DNA of 64,000 nt from CAXBES01 sp963974915 (GTDB taxonomy: Bacteria; Bacteroidota; Bacteroidia; Flavobacteriales; Flavobacteriaceae). The DNA lies in assembly GCA_963974915.1 (NCBI GenBank), contig CAXBES010000003.1, forward strand, positions 124,001 through 188,000, given 5' to 3'. How positions within the stretch are numbered: position 1 is the stretch's first letter; each line of letters starts with the position of its first letter. This document shows positions 6,790 through 15,956 of this stretch, piece by piece. The position numbers and the translations under genes are program-made. The notes beneath the pieces were generated by a model. That model was not told the origin of the DNA. It searched no databases and saw nothing but the letters and a program-made list of their open reading frames with translations.

Positions 6790-7290
6790 ATGAAAGATCA
6801 AAAACATACACACGGTTTCACCACTCCGAAAGATTACTTCGAGAGCTTCGATGCACGTTTGTTGCAGAGACTTTCTGAAGAAAACATGCCGAAAGAAAGC
6901 GGTTATAAAGTACCTCCAAAATACTTTGAGAGCTTTGAAGGTCGCTTATTAAAACGAATTGATAATCTTGAAGAAACAGCTAAGGTTAGACCATTATTTG
7001 GCAAGCGAACTATGATTTATGCAGCTGCGATTGCCGCCTGTGCTGTTATGATCTTTTCAGTTTTCAATTTTCAGAAGAATTCAAATACAGATATAAACGA
7101 ATTGCAGCTTTCTAATATTGAGAGTTATATTGAAGATGGAAATCTCGACTTTTCGGCGCTGGATATTGTTGCTTTTATTGACGATGATCAACTATCGAGT
7201 TTTTCTTTTGATGATGCATTTCTTTCCGAAGAAAACATTGAAGAATATCTTTTAGAGAATTTAGACAGTACCTCACTTTTAACAGAATAG
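6790..7290 (+). CDS. Single-pass membrane protein, candidate anti-sigma partner
   Basis: The 166-residue protein has one hydrophobic segment near residues 74-92 (MIYAAAIAACAVMIFSVFNF). The cytosolic N-terminal part contains an internal duplication: TPKDYFESFDARLLQRL near 11-28 and PPKYFESFEGRLLKRI near 42-57. The outer part is acidic. It sits between the sigma factor and a small exported protein, 3 bases before the latter. Position, topology and size fit an anti-sigma factor, but it does not show the classical zinc anti-sigma HxxxCxxC motif. The function is inferred from context. Confidence 0.65.
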   Translation: MKDQKHTHGFTTPKDYFESFDARLLQRLSEENMPKESGYKVPPKYFESFEGRLLKRIDNLEETAKVRPLFGKRTMIYAAAIAACAVMIFSVFNFQKNSNTDINELQLSNIESYIEDGNLDFSALDIVAFIDDDQLSSFSFDDAFLSEENIEEYLLENLDSTSLLTE

Positions 7291-7293
7291 AAA

Positions 7294-7722
7294 ATGAAGA
7301 ATTTTGTAATCTTAATATTGTTTATTGGGTTTGGAATGACCGCCCAGAATGACCGACACGAAAAAATAAAAGCGTTAAAAACTGCTTTCATCACAGAACA
7401 ATTGAACCTCACTCCTTCTGAAGCTCAAAAATTTTGGCCGATCTATAACGAACACGAGGAAAAAATGGGCGCACTGAGACAAATTGAACGTAAGGAAGTT
7501 TTTAAAAGAATTAAAGACGGGCTCGATGAAATTAGTGATACAGAAGCAAATCAACTTATAGAAAAAGTTCTGGACGTAAAGACTAAGGAGTTAAATTACG
7601 ATAAAGAATTAGTAAAAAACCTCCGTGGAGTTGTCCCCCCGAAGAAAATAATCATACTTAAAAAAGCAGAGGAAGACTTTAAACGAAAGCTCCTGGATAG
7701 ATATAAAAATAAGAAGAACTAG
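7294..7722 (+). CDS. Small exported protein, Spy/CpxP-like or ECF-sensor type
   Basis: The 142-residue protein has a signal peptide at residues 1-17 (ending GMTAQ). The rest is charged and helical, with a core LNLTPSEAQKFWPIYNEHEE that resembles the LTxxQ region of Spy/CpxP-like periplasmic proteins. In flavobacteria this gene type commonly follows an ECF sigma and a membrane protein and has been labelled a sensor of the sigma factor. It ends 6 bases before the convergent BNR lipoprotein gene. Confidence 0.65.
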   Translation: MKNFVILILFIGFGMTAQNDRHEKIKALKTAFITEQLNLTPSEAQKFWPIYNEHEEKMGALRQIERKEVFKRIKDGLDEISDTEANQLIEKVLDVKTKELNYDKELVKNLRGVVPPKKIIILKKAEEDFKRKLLDRYKNKKN

Positions 7723-7728
7723 TTTTTC

Positions 7729-8772
7729 TTACTCCTTAAAGATGAGTCGGGAAATTTTATTCGATCCGCTGGCGAAAGCAACCGAATCGTTAACAAATTC
7801 AAGCGCATAAAAACCCTCCGAAGACAAATCGATCCAGTTTTCTCCCTGATCTGCGCTGTATGAAATGCCGGGCGAGCCTAAAGCCACAATACCCTGGGCA
7901 TGACTCCCCGGCACAAAACGTACCGATGATCGATATCCCGGACCTCTTCCATTACTGATTAGATTCCATGTTTTTCCTCCATCTCGGGTAATCGCCTTAT
8001 TTCCTTCGTTATAATCTTTATTCTCCCAATCACCTCCGTAAATAACACCCGTTTTTTCGTCCCAAAAATCTACACTATAGATACCTGTCATTGTCTTTCC
8101 CTGAATTATTGGCGTATTATACACCTCCCAGCTTTCACCCTTATTGGGAGAATAAAAAACTCTTGCTTTTTTTCCACCGCTTACGATCCATACGTGATCT
8201 TTGTAAATTGAAATATTTGAATTTGATGCGGCAAATGCTGCCTCTCCCACCTCTACTTCAGGTAATTTATCGCAAGAGATTTTGCTCCAGGAATTGCCAC
8301 CATCCCGGGTTATAATTATTGAAAGACAGTTATCGGTTGGATCACCCATTGCGATGCCTTCTTTATCATTCCAAAACGCAATGGCATCGTAAAAAACCTT
8401 GTTTCCCTCTTCCATATAGACTTCTTCAATAATAGTTGCTTCAGTCCCATCATAGCCAATTTTATACAAAACGCCCGGATTAGCAACACTAAGAACAAAA
8501 ACCGATTCCTTGGTAGCCGCAACTGCCCTGAAGTTGAGAAGGGAATCGCCATATTTAATAGTAGCTAATTTCGGAGTTTTATTATCAATCAACCCGATTC
8601 TCCCCAAATTTGCTGCGAACCACACTTTGTTCGCATCTATCGGGGCGATCGCTCTAATGCTTAGACTATCGGAAAAGACTCTTTCTATTGCAACCGACTT
8701 GAAATCTGGTGCCGATTTGTTATTGCATGAGACTAATATAAATAAGCAGAAAAGAAAAATAAATATGCGCAT
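7729..8772 (-). CDS. BNR/Asp-box beta-propeller lipoprotein (YCF48-like)
   Basis: The 347-residue protein has a lipoprotein signal ending LVSCNN (Cys16). Asp-box repeats typical of sialidase/YCF48-type propellers are visible: TRDGGNSWSKIS, SPNKGESWEVY, TRDGGKTWNLIS and SADQGENWIDLS. It is exported and lipid-anchored. Such proteins are often mislabelled oxidoreductase in flavobacterial annotations, but no cofactor-binding motif is present. The ligand is unknown. It is convergent with the sigma-factor operon. Confidence 0.85.
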   Translation of the reverse strand: MRIFIFLFCLFILVSCNNKSAPDFKSVAIERVFSDSLSIRAIAPIDANKVWFAANLGRIGLIDNKTPKLATIKYGDSLLNFRAVAATKESVFVLSVANPGVLYKIGYDGTEATIIEEVYMEEGNKVFYDAIAFWNDKEGIAMGDPTDNCLSIIITRDGGNSWSKISCDKLPEVEVGEAAFAASNSNISIYKDHVWIVSGGKKARVFYSPNKGESWEVYNTPIIQGKTMTGIYSVDFWDEKTGVIYGGDWENKDYNEGNKAITRDGGKTWNLISNGRGPGYRSSVRFVPGSHAQGIVALGSPGISYSADQGENWIDLSSEGFYALEFVNDSVAFASGSNKISRLIFKE

Positions 8773-8878
8773 CCCGGTTTTTTTTGGTCAAAAGTACACA
8801 ATTGAAAAATTAAAATCCAACTATAAGAAAAAGCGGAAATCTTATAACGAAAATCATTAATCGTACAGCTAAAAAAGA

Positions 8879-8886
8879 TACCTTTG
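8879..8886 (+). promoter_or_regulatory. -7 promoter element of the rRNA methyltransferase gene
   Basis: TACCTTTG matches TAnnTTTG and lies 19 bases before the ATG at 8906. No clear -33 box is visible. Confidence 0.5.
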
Positions 8887-8905
8887 CAACTTCAAATAAA
8901 CTCTA

Positions 8906-10132
8906 ATGAAATTACACCGTAACCTTGTTTTTGCAACCATTGATTCGCTTCATCAAATCTTTAATGAAAAGAAACAAGCAGACAAGGTACTTAGAAGCAC
9001 ATTAAAACGCGATAAAAGATGGGGATCCAGAGACCGAAGTTTCATTGCCGAAACTACTTACGATATAGTTCGTTGGAAGCGTCTTTATTCTGAAATTGCC
9101 GAAGTGAAAGAGCCTTACGACAGATCCAACCTCTTCCGTCTGTTTACCGTATGGGCCACTTTAAACGGAATAGCAATTCCCGATTGGCCACAATTTGAAG
9201 CTACGCCCACCCGGAGGATCAAAGGAAGATTTGACGAGCTTTCAAAAATTAGAAAAATGCGAGAGTCAATTCCCGATTGGCTCGATGAACTTGGAGAAAA
9301 AGAACTTGGTAAGAAATGGGATGCCGAATTAGCTGCATTGAATGAGCAGGCAGATGTAGTTCTTAGAACTAACCCTCTTAAAACAGACATCCCAAAGTTG
9401 CAATCTCAGCTTTCTGAAAATGAAATTGAAACCGAAACCCTTAAAGGATACCCACATGCTTTAAAATTGACAGAGCGTGCTAATGTTTTTACAACCGAAG
9501 CCTTTAAAAATGGTTGGTTCGAAGTACAGGATGCTTCTTCACAAAAAGTAGCACAGATGTTGGATCCAAAACCGGGCATGCGAATCGTTGATGCTTGTGC
9601 CGGTGCAGGAGGTAAAAGTTTACATATCGCCTCTTTAATGGAAAATAAGGGGCAGGTAATTGCAATGGACATCTACGAAAACAAGTTAAATGAACTTAAG
9701 CGAAGAGCTCGTAGAAACGGAATTCACAACATTGAGACCCGCGTTATCGATTCAACCAAGGTTATAAAGAAGCTAATTGGAAAAGCCGATAAAGTATTAA
9801 TCGATGCACCTTGTTCCGGTCTGGGAGTACTTAGACGAAATCCGGATGCCAAATGGAAATTACAACCCGAATTTCTGGAAACGATCAAACAAACTCAAAG
9901 TGAGATCCTGGATTCTTATTCCCGAATCGTAAAAGACGGTGGACAGTTAGTTTATGCAACCTGTTCTATCCTTCCTTCGGAAAATGAACAACAAGTAAAA
10001 GCGTTTCTGAAGCGTGAAGCAGGCTCAGAATTTACACTTACAAAAGACGAAAAGATTCTGCCTAGCAAGTCGGGATTCGACGGATTCTATATTGCACTTC
10101 TACAGAAAAAATCATCAGAAGAAGAATCGTAG
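8906..10132 (+). CDS. RsmB/NOP-type 16S rRNA (cytosine-5) methyltransferase
   Basis: The 408-residue protein uses S-adenosylmethionine to methylate C5 of a cytosine in 16S rRNA. The C-terminal Rossmann domain shows motif I DACAGAGGKS at 229-238, motif IV DAPCSG at 300-305 (Cys303) and motif VI ATCSILPSENE at 351-361 (catalytic Cys353). The first 130 residues are helical, in the place of the NusB-like domain of E. coli RsmB. The exact target cytosine is not certain, so no symbol is given. Confidence 0.88.
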   Translation: MKLHRNLVFATIDSLHQIFNEKKQADKVLRSTLKRDKRWGSRDRSFIAETTYDIVRWKRLYSEIAEVKEPYDRSNLFRLFTVWATLNGIAIPDWPQFEATPTRRIKGRFDELSKIRKMRESIPDWLDELGEKELGKKWDAELAALNEQADVVLRTNPLKTDIPKLQSQLSENEIETETLKGYPHALKLTERANVFTTEAFKNGWFEVQDASSQKVAQMLDPKPGMRIVDACAGAGGKSLHIASLMENKGQVIAMDIYENKLNELKRRARRNGIHNIETRVIDSTKVIKKLIGKADKVLIDAPCSGLGVLRRNPDAKWKLQPEFLETIKQTQSEILDSYSRIVKDGGQLVYATCSILPSENEQQVKAFLKREAGSEFTLTKDEKILPSKSGFDGFYIALLQKKSSEEES

Positions 10133-10220
10133 GATATCTGAAGCTAACTTTTAAACAAATACCGTTAATAAAGTAACTCTCAAGACCGGACAAATACCAA
10201 TTAAAAACTAAAAAATTGGT

Positions 10221-10228
10221 TACCTTTG
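10221..10228 (+). promoter_or_regulatory. -7 promoter element of purL
   Basis: TACCTTTG lies 33 bases before the ATG of purL. No obvious -33 box is seen. Confidence 0.5.
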
Positions 10229-10261
10229 TGCTTTCAAAAATTCACTCAAATTCTTTAAAGA

Positions 10262-13200
10262 ATGATTCACTTTTTTGGAGACGTAAAAAACACTGTTTTT
10301 GCTGTCCAAACGCACGGAGAGATTACCCCTGAAAATATTCAAAAATTAGAATGGTTGTTTGGTAACCAATCCAAAATAAACAAATCTGCACTCGCAGATT
10401 TTTTTGTTGGTCCGCGTGCAGCTATGATCACTCCCTGGAGTACGAATGCAGTTGAGATCACCCAAAACATGGGAGTTATTGGTATTGTTCGTATTGAAGA
10501 GTTTAGTAATGTTTCTGAAGATTTCACCGATTTCGACCCTATGCTATCTCAGAAATACAAAGAACTGAATCAGGATATTTTTACCGTAAACATTCAACCT
10601 GAAGGTATCAGGGAAATTGATGATATTGCTGCATATAATGCCTCTGAAGGTCTGGCTCTTAATCAAGAAGAGATCGATTATTTAAACGACTTGTCTTCCC
10701 GCATTGGAAGAAAATTAACCGATAGTGAAGTTTTCGGATTTAGTCAGGCGAATAGTGAGCACTGTCGACATAAAATTTTCAACGGTACCTTCGAAATAGA
10801 TGGAGAAACAATGCCGTCGTCGCTCTTTAAACTTATTAAGAAGACTTCGCAGGAAAATCCGAACGATATCGTTTCGGCTTATAAAGATAATGTCGCTTTT
10901 GTAAAAGGCCCTAAAGCCACACAATTTGCGCCTAAATCGGCAGACAAACCCGATTTTTATGAAACAAAAGAATTTAATAGTGTCATTTCATTAAAGGCGG
11001 AGACACACAACTTCCCTACTACCGTGGAACCCTTTAACGGCGCAGCAACAGGTAGTGGTGGAGAAATAAGAGACAGATTAGCCGGAGGGAAAGGTTCACT
11101 TCCCTTGGCGGGAACCGCTGTTTACATGACGTCTTATTCCCGATTGGAAGAGAATCGTCCATGGGAAAAAGCAATGAAAGAACGAGAATGGTTATATCAA
11201 ACACCATTAGATATTTTAATAAAAGCCAGTAATGGAGCATCTGATTTTGGTAACAAGTTTGGTCAACCTCTCATAGCCGGTTCGGTGCTAACCTTCGAGC
11301 ATGAAGAAGAAGCCAGAAAATTAGGCTTCGACAAGGTTATAATGCTTGCGGGAGGAATTGGATATGCAAAAGCGGATCAGGCAATAAAAGATATTCCTCA
11401 TAAAGGGGACAAAGTAGTTATTCTTGGAGGAGAGAATTACCGGATTGGAATGGGCGGAGCAGCAGTTTCCAGTGCCGATACCGGGGAGTTTTCAAGTGGT
11501 ATTGAGTTAAATGCCATTCAACGATCTAATCCTGAAATGCAAAAACGCGCCGCAAATGCTATTCGTGGAATGGTTGAAAGTGATGATAACCCTATAGTTT
11601 CTATTCACGACCATGGCGCCGGAGGACACCTCAACTGTCTAAGTGAATTAGTGGAAGATACAGGAGGAAAAATTGACTTGGATAAATTACCCGTTGGTGA
11701 CCCAACTTTATCGGCAAAGGAAATAATTGGAAACGAATCGCAAGAACGGATGGGCTTGGTAATTGGTGAAAAAGATATCGCCCAATTAAAACTTGTAGCT
11801 GAGAGAGAGCGTTCTCCAATGTATGAAGTTGGAGAAGTGACAGGTGACCATGTTTTCAGTTTTGAAAGTGGTACTACAGGTGAAAAACCAATGGATTTTA
11901 AACTGGAAGATATGTTTGGCAGTTCGCCAAAAACATTGATGCAGGATAGAAGAATCCAAAGAAATTATAAAGACCCGTTATATCAGGACTCACAGATAAA
12001 AGATTATCTAACTAAGGTATTGCAATTAGAAGCGGTAGCTTGTAAAGACTGGCTAACGAATAAAGTAGACAGATGTGTTACGGGGCGTGTGGCAAAACAA
12101 CAATGTGCGGGTACTTTGCAGCTCCCGTTAAACAATTGTGGTGTCATGGCATTGGACTACAATGGTAAAGAAGGAGTTGCCACTTCTATTGGACATTCGC
12201 CATTAAGCGCACTTGTTGATCCCGTAGCGGGTTCCAGAAATGCAATTACAGAAGCATTGACGAATATCGTATGGGCTCCGCTGGAAAAAGGTTTACAGAG
12301 TGTTTCACTTTCTGCTAACTGGATGTGGCCTTGTAATAATGAAGGTGAAGATGCCCGATTGTATGAAGCAGTTGAGGGGGTGAGCCAGTTTGCGATCGAT
12401 CTAGGTATTAATGTACCTACCGGAAAGGATTCTCTTTCCATGAAACAAAAATATAAGAACGATGAAGTAATTTCTCCGGGAACTGTTATCATCTCGGCAG
12501 CAGGTCATTGCAACGACATTAAAAAAGTTGTTGAGCCCGTGCTACAAAAAAATGGAGGAAGTATTTACTACATAAATATTTCTCAGGATGATTTTAAGCT
12601 TGGCGGGTCGTCATTTGCGCAAATTTTGAATAAAATTGGAACTAGTGTTCCAACTGTAAAAGATGCTTCGTACGTAAAAACCGTGTTTAATGCACTACAG
12701 GATTTAATTTCTAGTAACCAAATCCTGGCAGGTCATGATGTGGCTTCCGGAGGGTTAATTACAACGTTACTTGAAATGTGCTTTGCAGATCTACATCTGG
12801 GAGCAAATTTAGATCTAACCAAATTAGACGAAAAAGATCTTACCAAGGTACTTTTTGCCGAAAATTGTGGTGTTGTTATTCAGGCTTCGGAAAATAACGC
12901 GGTAGAAAAGCTGCTTTCAGAAAAAAATATAACATTCGTTAAATTAGGAAATGTTACCGAACAAGAGACCCTTCAGCTGAAACATTATCAAAATGAAATA
13001 ATTTTCAGTATTCCTGAATACAGAGATACATGGTACAAAACTTCATACCTCTTAGATAAGAAGCAGAGTGGTGAAGAGAAAGCCGAAGAAAGGTTTAATA
13101 ATTACAAGGATCAACCCTTAGCGTTCAACTTTCCGAAGCAATTTACCGGCAAATTAGGTCCTCGCCCCGAACCGTTAGATGGTAAGCCCCGTATTAAGGC

Positions 13201-13939
13201 TGCTGTAATTCGCGAAAAAGGAAGTAACAGTGAGCGGGAAATGGCAAACGCTTTATATCTGGCCGGATTTGATGTGAAGGATGTGCACATGACAGACCTT
13301 ATTGAAGGCAGGGAAAACTTAGAGGATATCAAGTTCATTGCTGCTGTTGGAGGCTTCTCTAACAGCGATGTGTTAGGCAGTGCGAAAGGCTGGGCAGGAG
13401 CATTCTTATACAACGAAAAAGCAAACAGGGCGTTAAAAAACTTCTTTGCAAAAGAAGACACCTTATCATTGGGAGTGTGTAATGGCTGTCAGTTATTCAT
13501 AGAACTGGGCCTTTTAACACCAAATCATTCTGTAAAACCGAAAATGCTTCATAATGAAACCGGTAAATTTGAATGTAATTTTACTTCCGTAGAAATTCAG
13601 GAAAACAATTCGGTGATGTTATCTTCACTTGCGGGAAGTAAGTTAGGTATTTGGGCAGCACACGGAGAAGGTAAATTTAGCTTTCCGAAGGGAGAAGAAA
13701 ACTACAATATTGTGGGAAAATATGGGTATGACGCATTTCCTTCAAATCCTAATGGAAGTGATTTTAATACCGCTATGATGACCGATGAAACAGGAAGGCA
13801 CTTGGTGATGATGCCGCATTTAGAGCGTTCTACCTTCCCATGGAATTGGGCGAATTATCCAAAAGACAGAAATGATGAGGTTTCACCATGGCTGGAAGGC
13901 TTTATAAATGCCCGAAAGTGGCTGGAACATAGACAATAA
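10262..13939 (+). CDS. purL: Phosphoribosylformylglycinamidine synthase, single-chain form
   Basis: The 1225-residue large-type PurL performs the fourth step of purine synthesis, FGAR plus glutamine plus ATP to FGAM. Landmarks in order are the linker SEVFGFSQANSEHCRHKIFN near 155-175, the first synthase half with LKAETHNFPTTVEPFNGAATG, a second half with KLGGSS and the conserved NCGV, and a C-terminal glutaminase from about 975. The glutaminase has nucleophile Cys1073 in GVCNGCQ and His1186/Glu1188 in MPHLER. This is the fused form seen in Gammaproteobacteria and Bacteroidota rather than the PurLQS complex. The gene stands alone, with its own promoter and a strong terminator. Confidence 0.97.
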   Translation: MIHFFGDVKNTVFAVQTHGEITPENIQKLEWLFGNQSKINKSALADFFVGPRAAMITPWSTNAVEITQNMGVIGIVRIEEFSNVSEDFTDFDPMLSQKYKELNQDIFTVNIQPEGIREIDDIAAYNASEGLALNQEEIDYLNDLSSRIGRKLTDSEVFGFSQANSEHCRHKIFNGTFEIDGETMPSSLFKLIKKTSQENPNDIVSAYKDNVAFVKGPKATQFAPKSADKPDFYETKEFNSVISLKAETHNFPTTVEPFNGAATGSGGEIRDRLAGGKGSLPLAGTAVYMTSYSRLEENRPWEKAMKEREWLYQTPLDILIKASNGASDFGNKFGQPLIAGSVLTFEHEEEARKLGFDKVIMLAGGIGYAKADQAIKDIPHKGDKVVILGGENYRIGMGGAAVSSADTGEFSSGIELNAIQRSNPEMQKRAANAIRGMVESDDNPIVSIHDHGAGGHLNCLSELVEDTGGKIDLDKLPVGDPTLSAKEIIGNESQERMGLVIGEKDIAQLKLVAERERSPMYEVGEVTGDHVFSFESGTTGEKPMDFKLEDMFGSSPKTLMQDRRIQRNYKDPLYQDSQIKDYLTKVLQLEAVACKDWLTNKVDRCVTGRVAKQQCAGTLQLPLNNCGVMALDYNGKEGVATSIGHSPLSALVDPVAGSRNAITEALTNIVWAPLEKGLQSVSLSANWMWPCNNEGEDARLYEAVEGVSQFAIDLGINVPTGKDSLSMKQKYKNDEVISPGTVIISAAGHCNDIKKVVEPVLQKNGGSIYYINISQDDFKLGGSSFAQILNKIGTSVPTVKDASYVKTVFNALQDLISSNQILAGHDVASGGLITTLLEMCFADLHLGANLDLTKLDEKDLTKVLFAENCGVVIQASENNAVEKLLSEKNITFVKLGNVTEQETLQLKHYQNEIIFSIPEYRDTWYKTSYLLDKKQSGEEKAEERFNNYKDQPLAFNFPKQFTGKLGPRPEPLDGKPRIKAAVIREKGSNSEREMANALYLAGFDVKDVHMTDLIEGRENLEDIKFIAAVGGFSNSDVLGSAKGWAGAFLYNEKANRALKNFFAKEDTLSLGVCNGCQLFIELGLLTPNHSVKPKMLHNETGKFECNFTSVEIQENNSVMLSSLAGSKLGIWAAHGEGKFSFPKGEENYNIVGKYGYDAFPSNPNGSDFNTAMMTDETGRHLVMMPHLERSTFPWNWANYPKDRNDEVSPWLEGFINARKWLEHRQ

Positions 13940-13964
13940 TATAGGCTAAGCATATTTTTTAGAG

Positions 13965-13990
13965 AAGGAGCAACGTGTTTGCTCCTTTTT
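13965..13990 (+). terminator. Terminator of purL
   Basis: A 9-bp perfect stem AAGGAGCAA/TTGCTCCTT with loop CGTGT is followed by a T-run, 25 bases after the stop codon. Confidence 0.85.
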
Positions 13991-14046
13991 ATTTCAGAAA
14001 AAACTGAATTATTTTTCATATTTTGCAGGTTCTCAATTACCCTTAT

Positions 14047-15828
14047 ATGACTACTATAAAAAGACTTTTCGATTTCCCATATTATCAGTTAGAAAAATAT
14101 CCTCAGGAAAAAGCCCTGGTATCTAAAGTGAACGGCGAATGGGTTGGTACTTCAACACAGGAATATATAGATAAAGCCAATGCGATTAGTCGGGGCTTAA
14201 TTAGATTAGGTGTAAACCCAAATGATAAAGTTGCCATCATCTCGATGACCAATAGGACCGAATGGAATATTTGTGATATTGGGATTCTGCAAACCGGGGC
14301 TCTGGATGTACCTATTTATCCAACTATTTCGGAAGAGGATTACGAATACGTACTTAACCATAGTGAGTCGAAGTATTGTTTTGTTTCCTGTACCGAGGTT
14401 CTTGAAAAGATCAATAAAATTCGTGCGAATGTACCTTCGTTGAAAGAAGTGTATTGCTTTGATGAAATTGGCGGGTGTCCTAATTGGAGTGAAGTTCTAA
14501 AATTAGGGGAAGATACAAGCAATCAGGAGGAAGTAGACAGCAGGAAAGCTGCTGTAAAAGAAGATGATCTTGCCACCTTAATTTATACATCGGGAACGAC
14601 GGGCAGACCCAAAGGTGTAATGCTTTCACATAAAAATATTGCTTCTAATGCAATTTATAGTGCCGAACGCTTACCTATTGACCTGGGAAACTCTAAGGCC
14701 CTGAGCTTTTTACCTGTATGTCATATCTATGAGCGTATGCTCCTTTATATGTACCAATATTGTGGGGTTAGTATTCATTTCGCTGAAAGTCTGGAAACGA
14801 TTAGCGATAATTTAAAGGAGATTCACCCACAGGTAATGACTGCGGTGCCGCGTTTACTTGAAAAGGTTTATGATAAGATCTATGCCAAAGGAGCCGATCT
14901 TACCGGTGTCAAGAAAAAACTATTCTTCTGGGCGATAGACCTTGGCTTGAAATATGAGCCTTACGGACAAAACGGATGGTGGTACGAAACAAAGTTGAAA
15001 CTGGCCCGGAAACTTATCTTTAGTAAATGGCAAGAAGCTCTTGGAGGCGAATTATTGGCAATTGCTTCAGGGAGTGCAGCGTTGCAACCCAGATTAGCAA
15101 GAGTGTTTAATGCAGCTAATATTCCTGTTATGGAAGGCTACGGACTTACAGAAACATCACCTGTTGTCACGGTTAATGACATGCGAAATGGTGGTTTTAG
15201 AATTGGGACCGTTGGTAAACCCCTTAGAGAAACAGAGATTAAGATAGCCGACGACGGTGAAATTCTGGTAAAAGGCCCTCAGGTAATGCAAGGGTATTAT
15301 AAAGACAAGGAGAAGACCGACGAGGTGTTAAAGGACGGATATTTCCATACGGGTGATATAGGTGAAATAGACGCAGATGGTTTCTTAAAAATTACCGATA
15401 GGAAGAAGGAAATGTTTAAAACCAGTGGCGGAAAGTATGTTGCCCCTCAATTATTGGAGAACGCCATGAAACAGTCACGCTTTATTGAGCAGGTAATGGT
15501 TGTGGGTGAAGGTGAAAAAATGCCGGCGGCTCTTATTCAACCTAATTGGGAATTTATAGACGATTGGTCGAAGAAAAAGAATAAAGGAATAAGCAATGAC
15601 CCTGCAGAAGCGGTAAATGATCAGGTATTGATTGATCGTATTCAGAAAGAAGTTAATTTTTATAACGAGCGCTTCGGAAAGTGGGAAAAGATCAAGAAAT
15701 TTGAATTAACTCCGGATGTGTGGAGCATCGAATCGGGACACCTCACTCCTACTATGAAAATGAAACGGAAGGTGATAAAGGCGAAATATATGGATCTTTA
15801 TAATAAGATCTATGAGCACAAAGAGTAA
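14047..15828 (+). CDS. Long-chain fatty-acid--CoA ligase (AMP-forming)
   Basis: The 593-residue enzyme of the ANL superfamily activates fatty acids with ATP and CoA. It shows P-loop YTSGTTGRPKG at 180-190, GYGLTETSP (adenine-binding, ending in TE), FHTGDIGEIDADGFLKITDR and the hinge RKKEMFKTSGGKYVAPQ. I start at ATG 14047 (MTTIKRLFDFPYYQ). The frame continues eight codons upstream to a TTG with no signal. It ends with its own terminator just before the MarR-led beta-oxidation genes, so it is functionally linked to that block. Confidence 0.92.
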   Translation: MTTIKRLFDFPYYQLEKYPQEKALVSKVNGEWVGTSTQEYIDKANAISRGLIRLGVNPNDKVAIISMTNRTEWNICDIGILQTGALDVPIYPTISEEDYEYVLNHSESKYCFVSCTEVLEKINKIRANVPSLKEVYCFDEIGGCPNWSEVLKLGEDTSNQEEVDSRKAAVKEDDLATLIYTSGTTGRPKGVMLSHKNIASNAIYSAERLPIDLGNSKALSFLPVCHIYERMLLYMYQYCGVSIHFAESLETISDNLKEIHPQVMTAVPRLLEKVYDKIYAKGADLTGVKKKLFFWAIDLGLKYEPYGQNGWWYETKLKLARKLIFSKWQEALGGELLAIASGSAALQPRLARVFNAANIPVMEGYGLTETSPVVTVNDMRNGGFRIGTVGKPLRETEIKIADDGEILVKGPQVMQGYYKDKEKTDEVLKDGYFHTGDIGEIDADGFLKITDRKKEMFKTSGGKYVAPQLLENAMKQSRFIEQVMVVGEGEKMPAALIQPNWEFIDDWSKKKNKGISNDPAEAVNDQVLIDRIQKEVNFYNERFGKWEKIKKFELTPDVWSIESGHLTPTMKMKRKVIKAKYMDLYNKIYEHKE

Positions 15829-15849
15829 AATAAAAAATAATAAAAATTT

Positions 15850-15874
15850 AAGCCTGTTAATTCAGGCTTTTTTT
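15850..15874 (+). terminator. Terminator of the acyl-CoA ligase gene
   Basis: A 7-bp stem AAGCCTG/CAGGCTT with a 6-base loop is followed by seven T, 22 bases after the stop codon. Confidence 0.85.
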
Positions 15875-15890
15875 ATGCAAAATTTTACAT

Positions 15891-15914
15891 ATTTACTATG
15901 CATGCATAATAAAT
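15891..15914 (+). promoter_or_regulatory. Candidate operator: 24-bp imperfect palindrome at the MarR promoter
   Basis: The core TATGCATGCATA (15897-15908) is a perfect 12-bp palindrome. It is flanked by ATTTA on the left and TAAAT on the right, with only one mismatched pair over 24 bases. It lies 5 bases before the -7 box (15920-15927), so it covers the -33 region. This is the size and place expected of a MarR-dimer operator controlling the operon it leads. Confidence 0.65.
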
Positions 15915-15919
15915 TTTTG

Positions 15920-15927
15920 TATCTTTG
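15920..15927 (+). promoter_or_regulatory. -7 promoter element of the MarR-led operon
   Basis: TATCTTTG fits TAnnTTTG and lies 29 bases before the TTG start codon. The palindrome at 15891-15914 lies over the -33 region. Confidence 0.6.
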
Positions 15928-15956
15928 GTAATCGAAATTCTAAAATTTCAACTCCA

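Noticed and set aside
7729..8772. Annotation of the BNR lipoprotein as an oxidoreductase
   Set aside because: Only Asp-box propeller repeats and a lipobox are visible. There is no nucleotide, flavin or metal motif.
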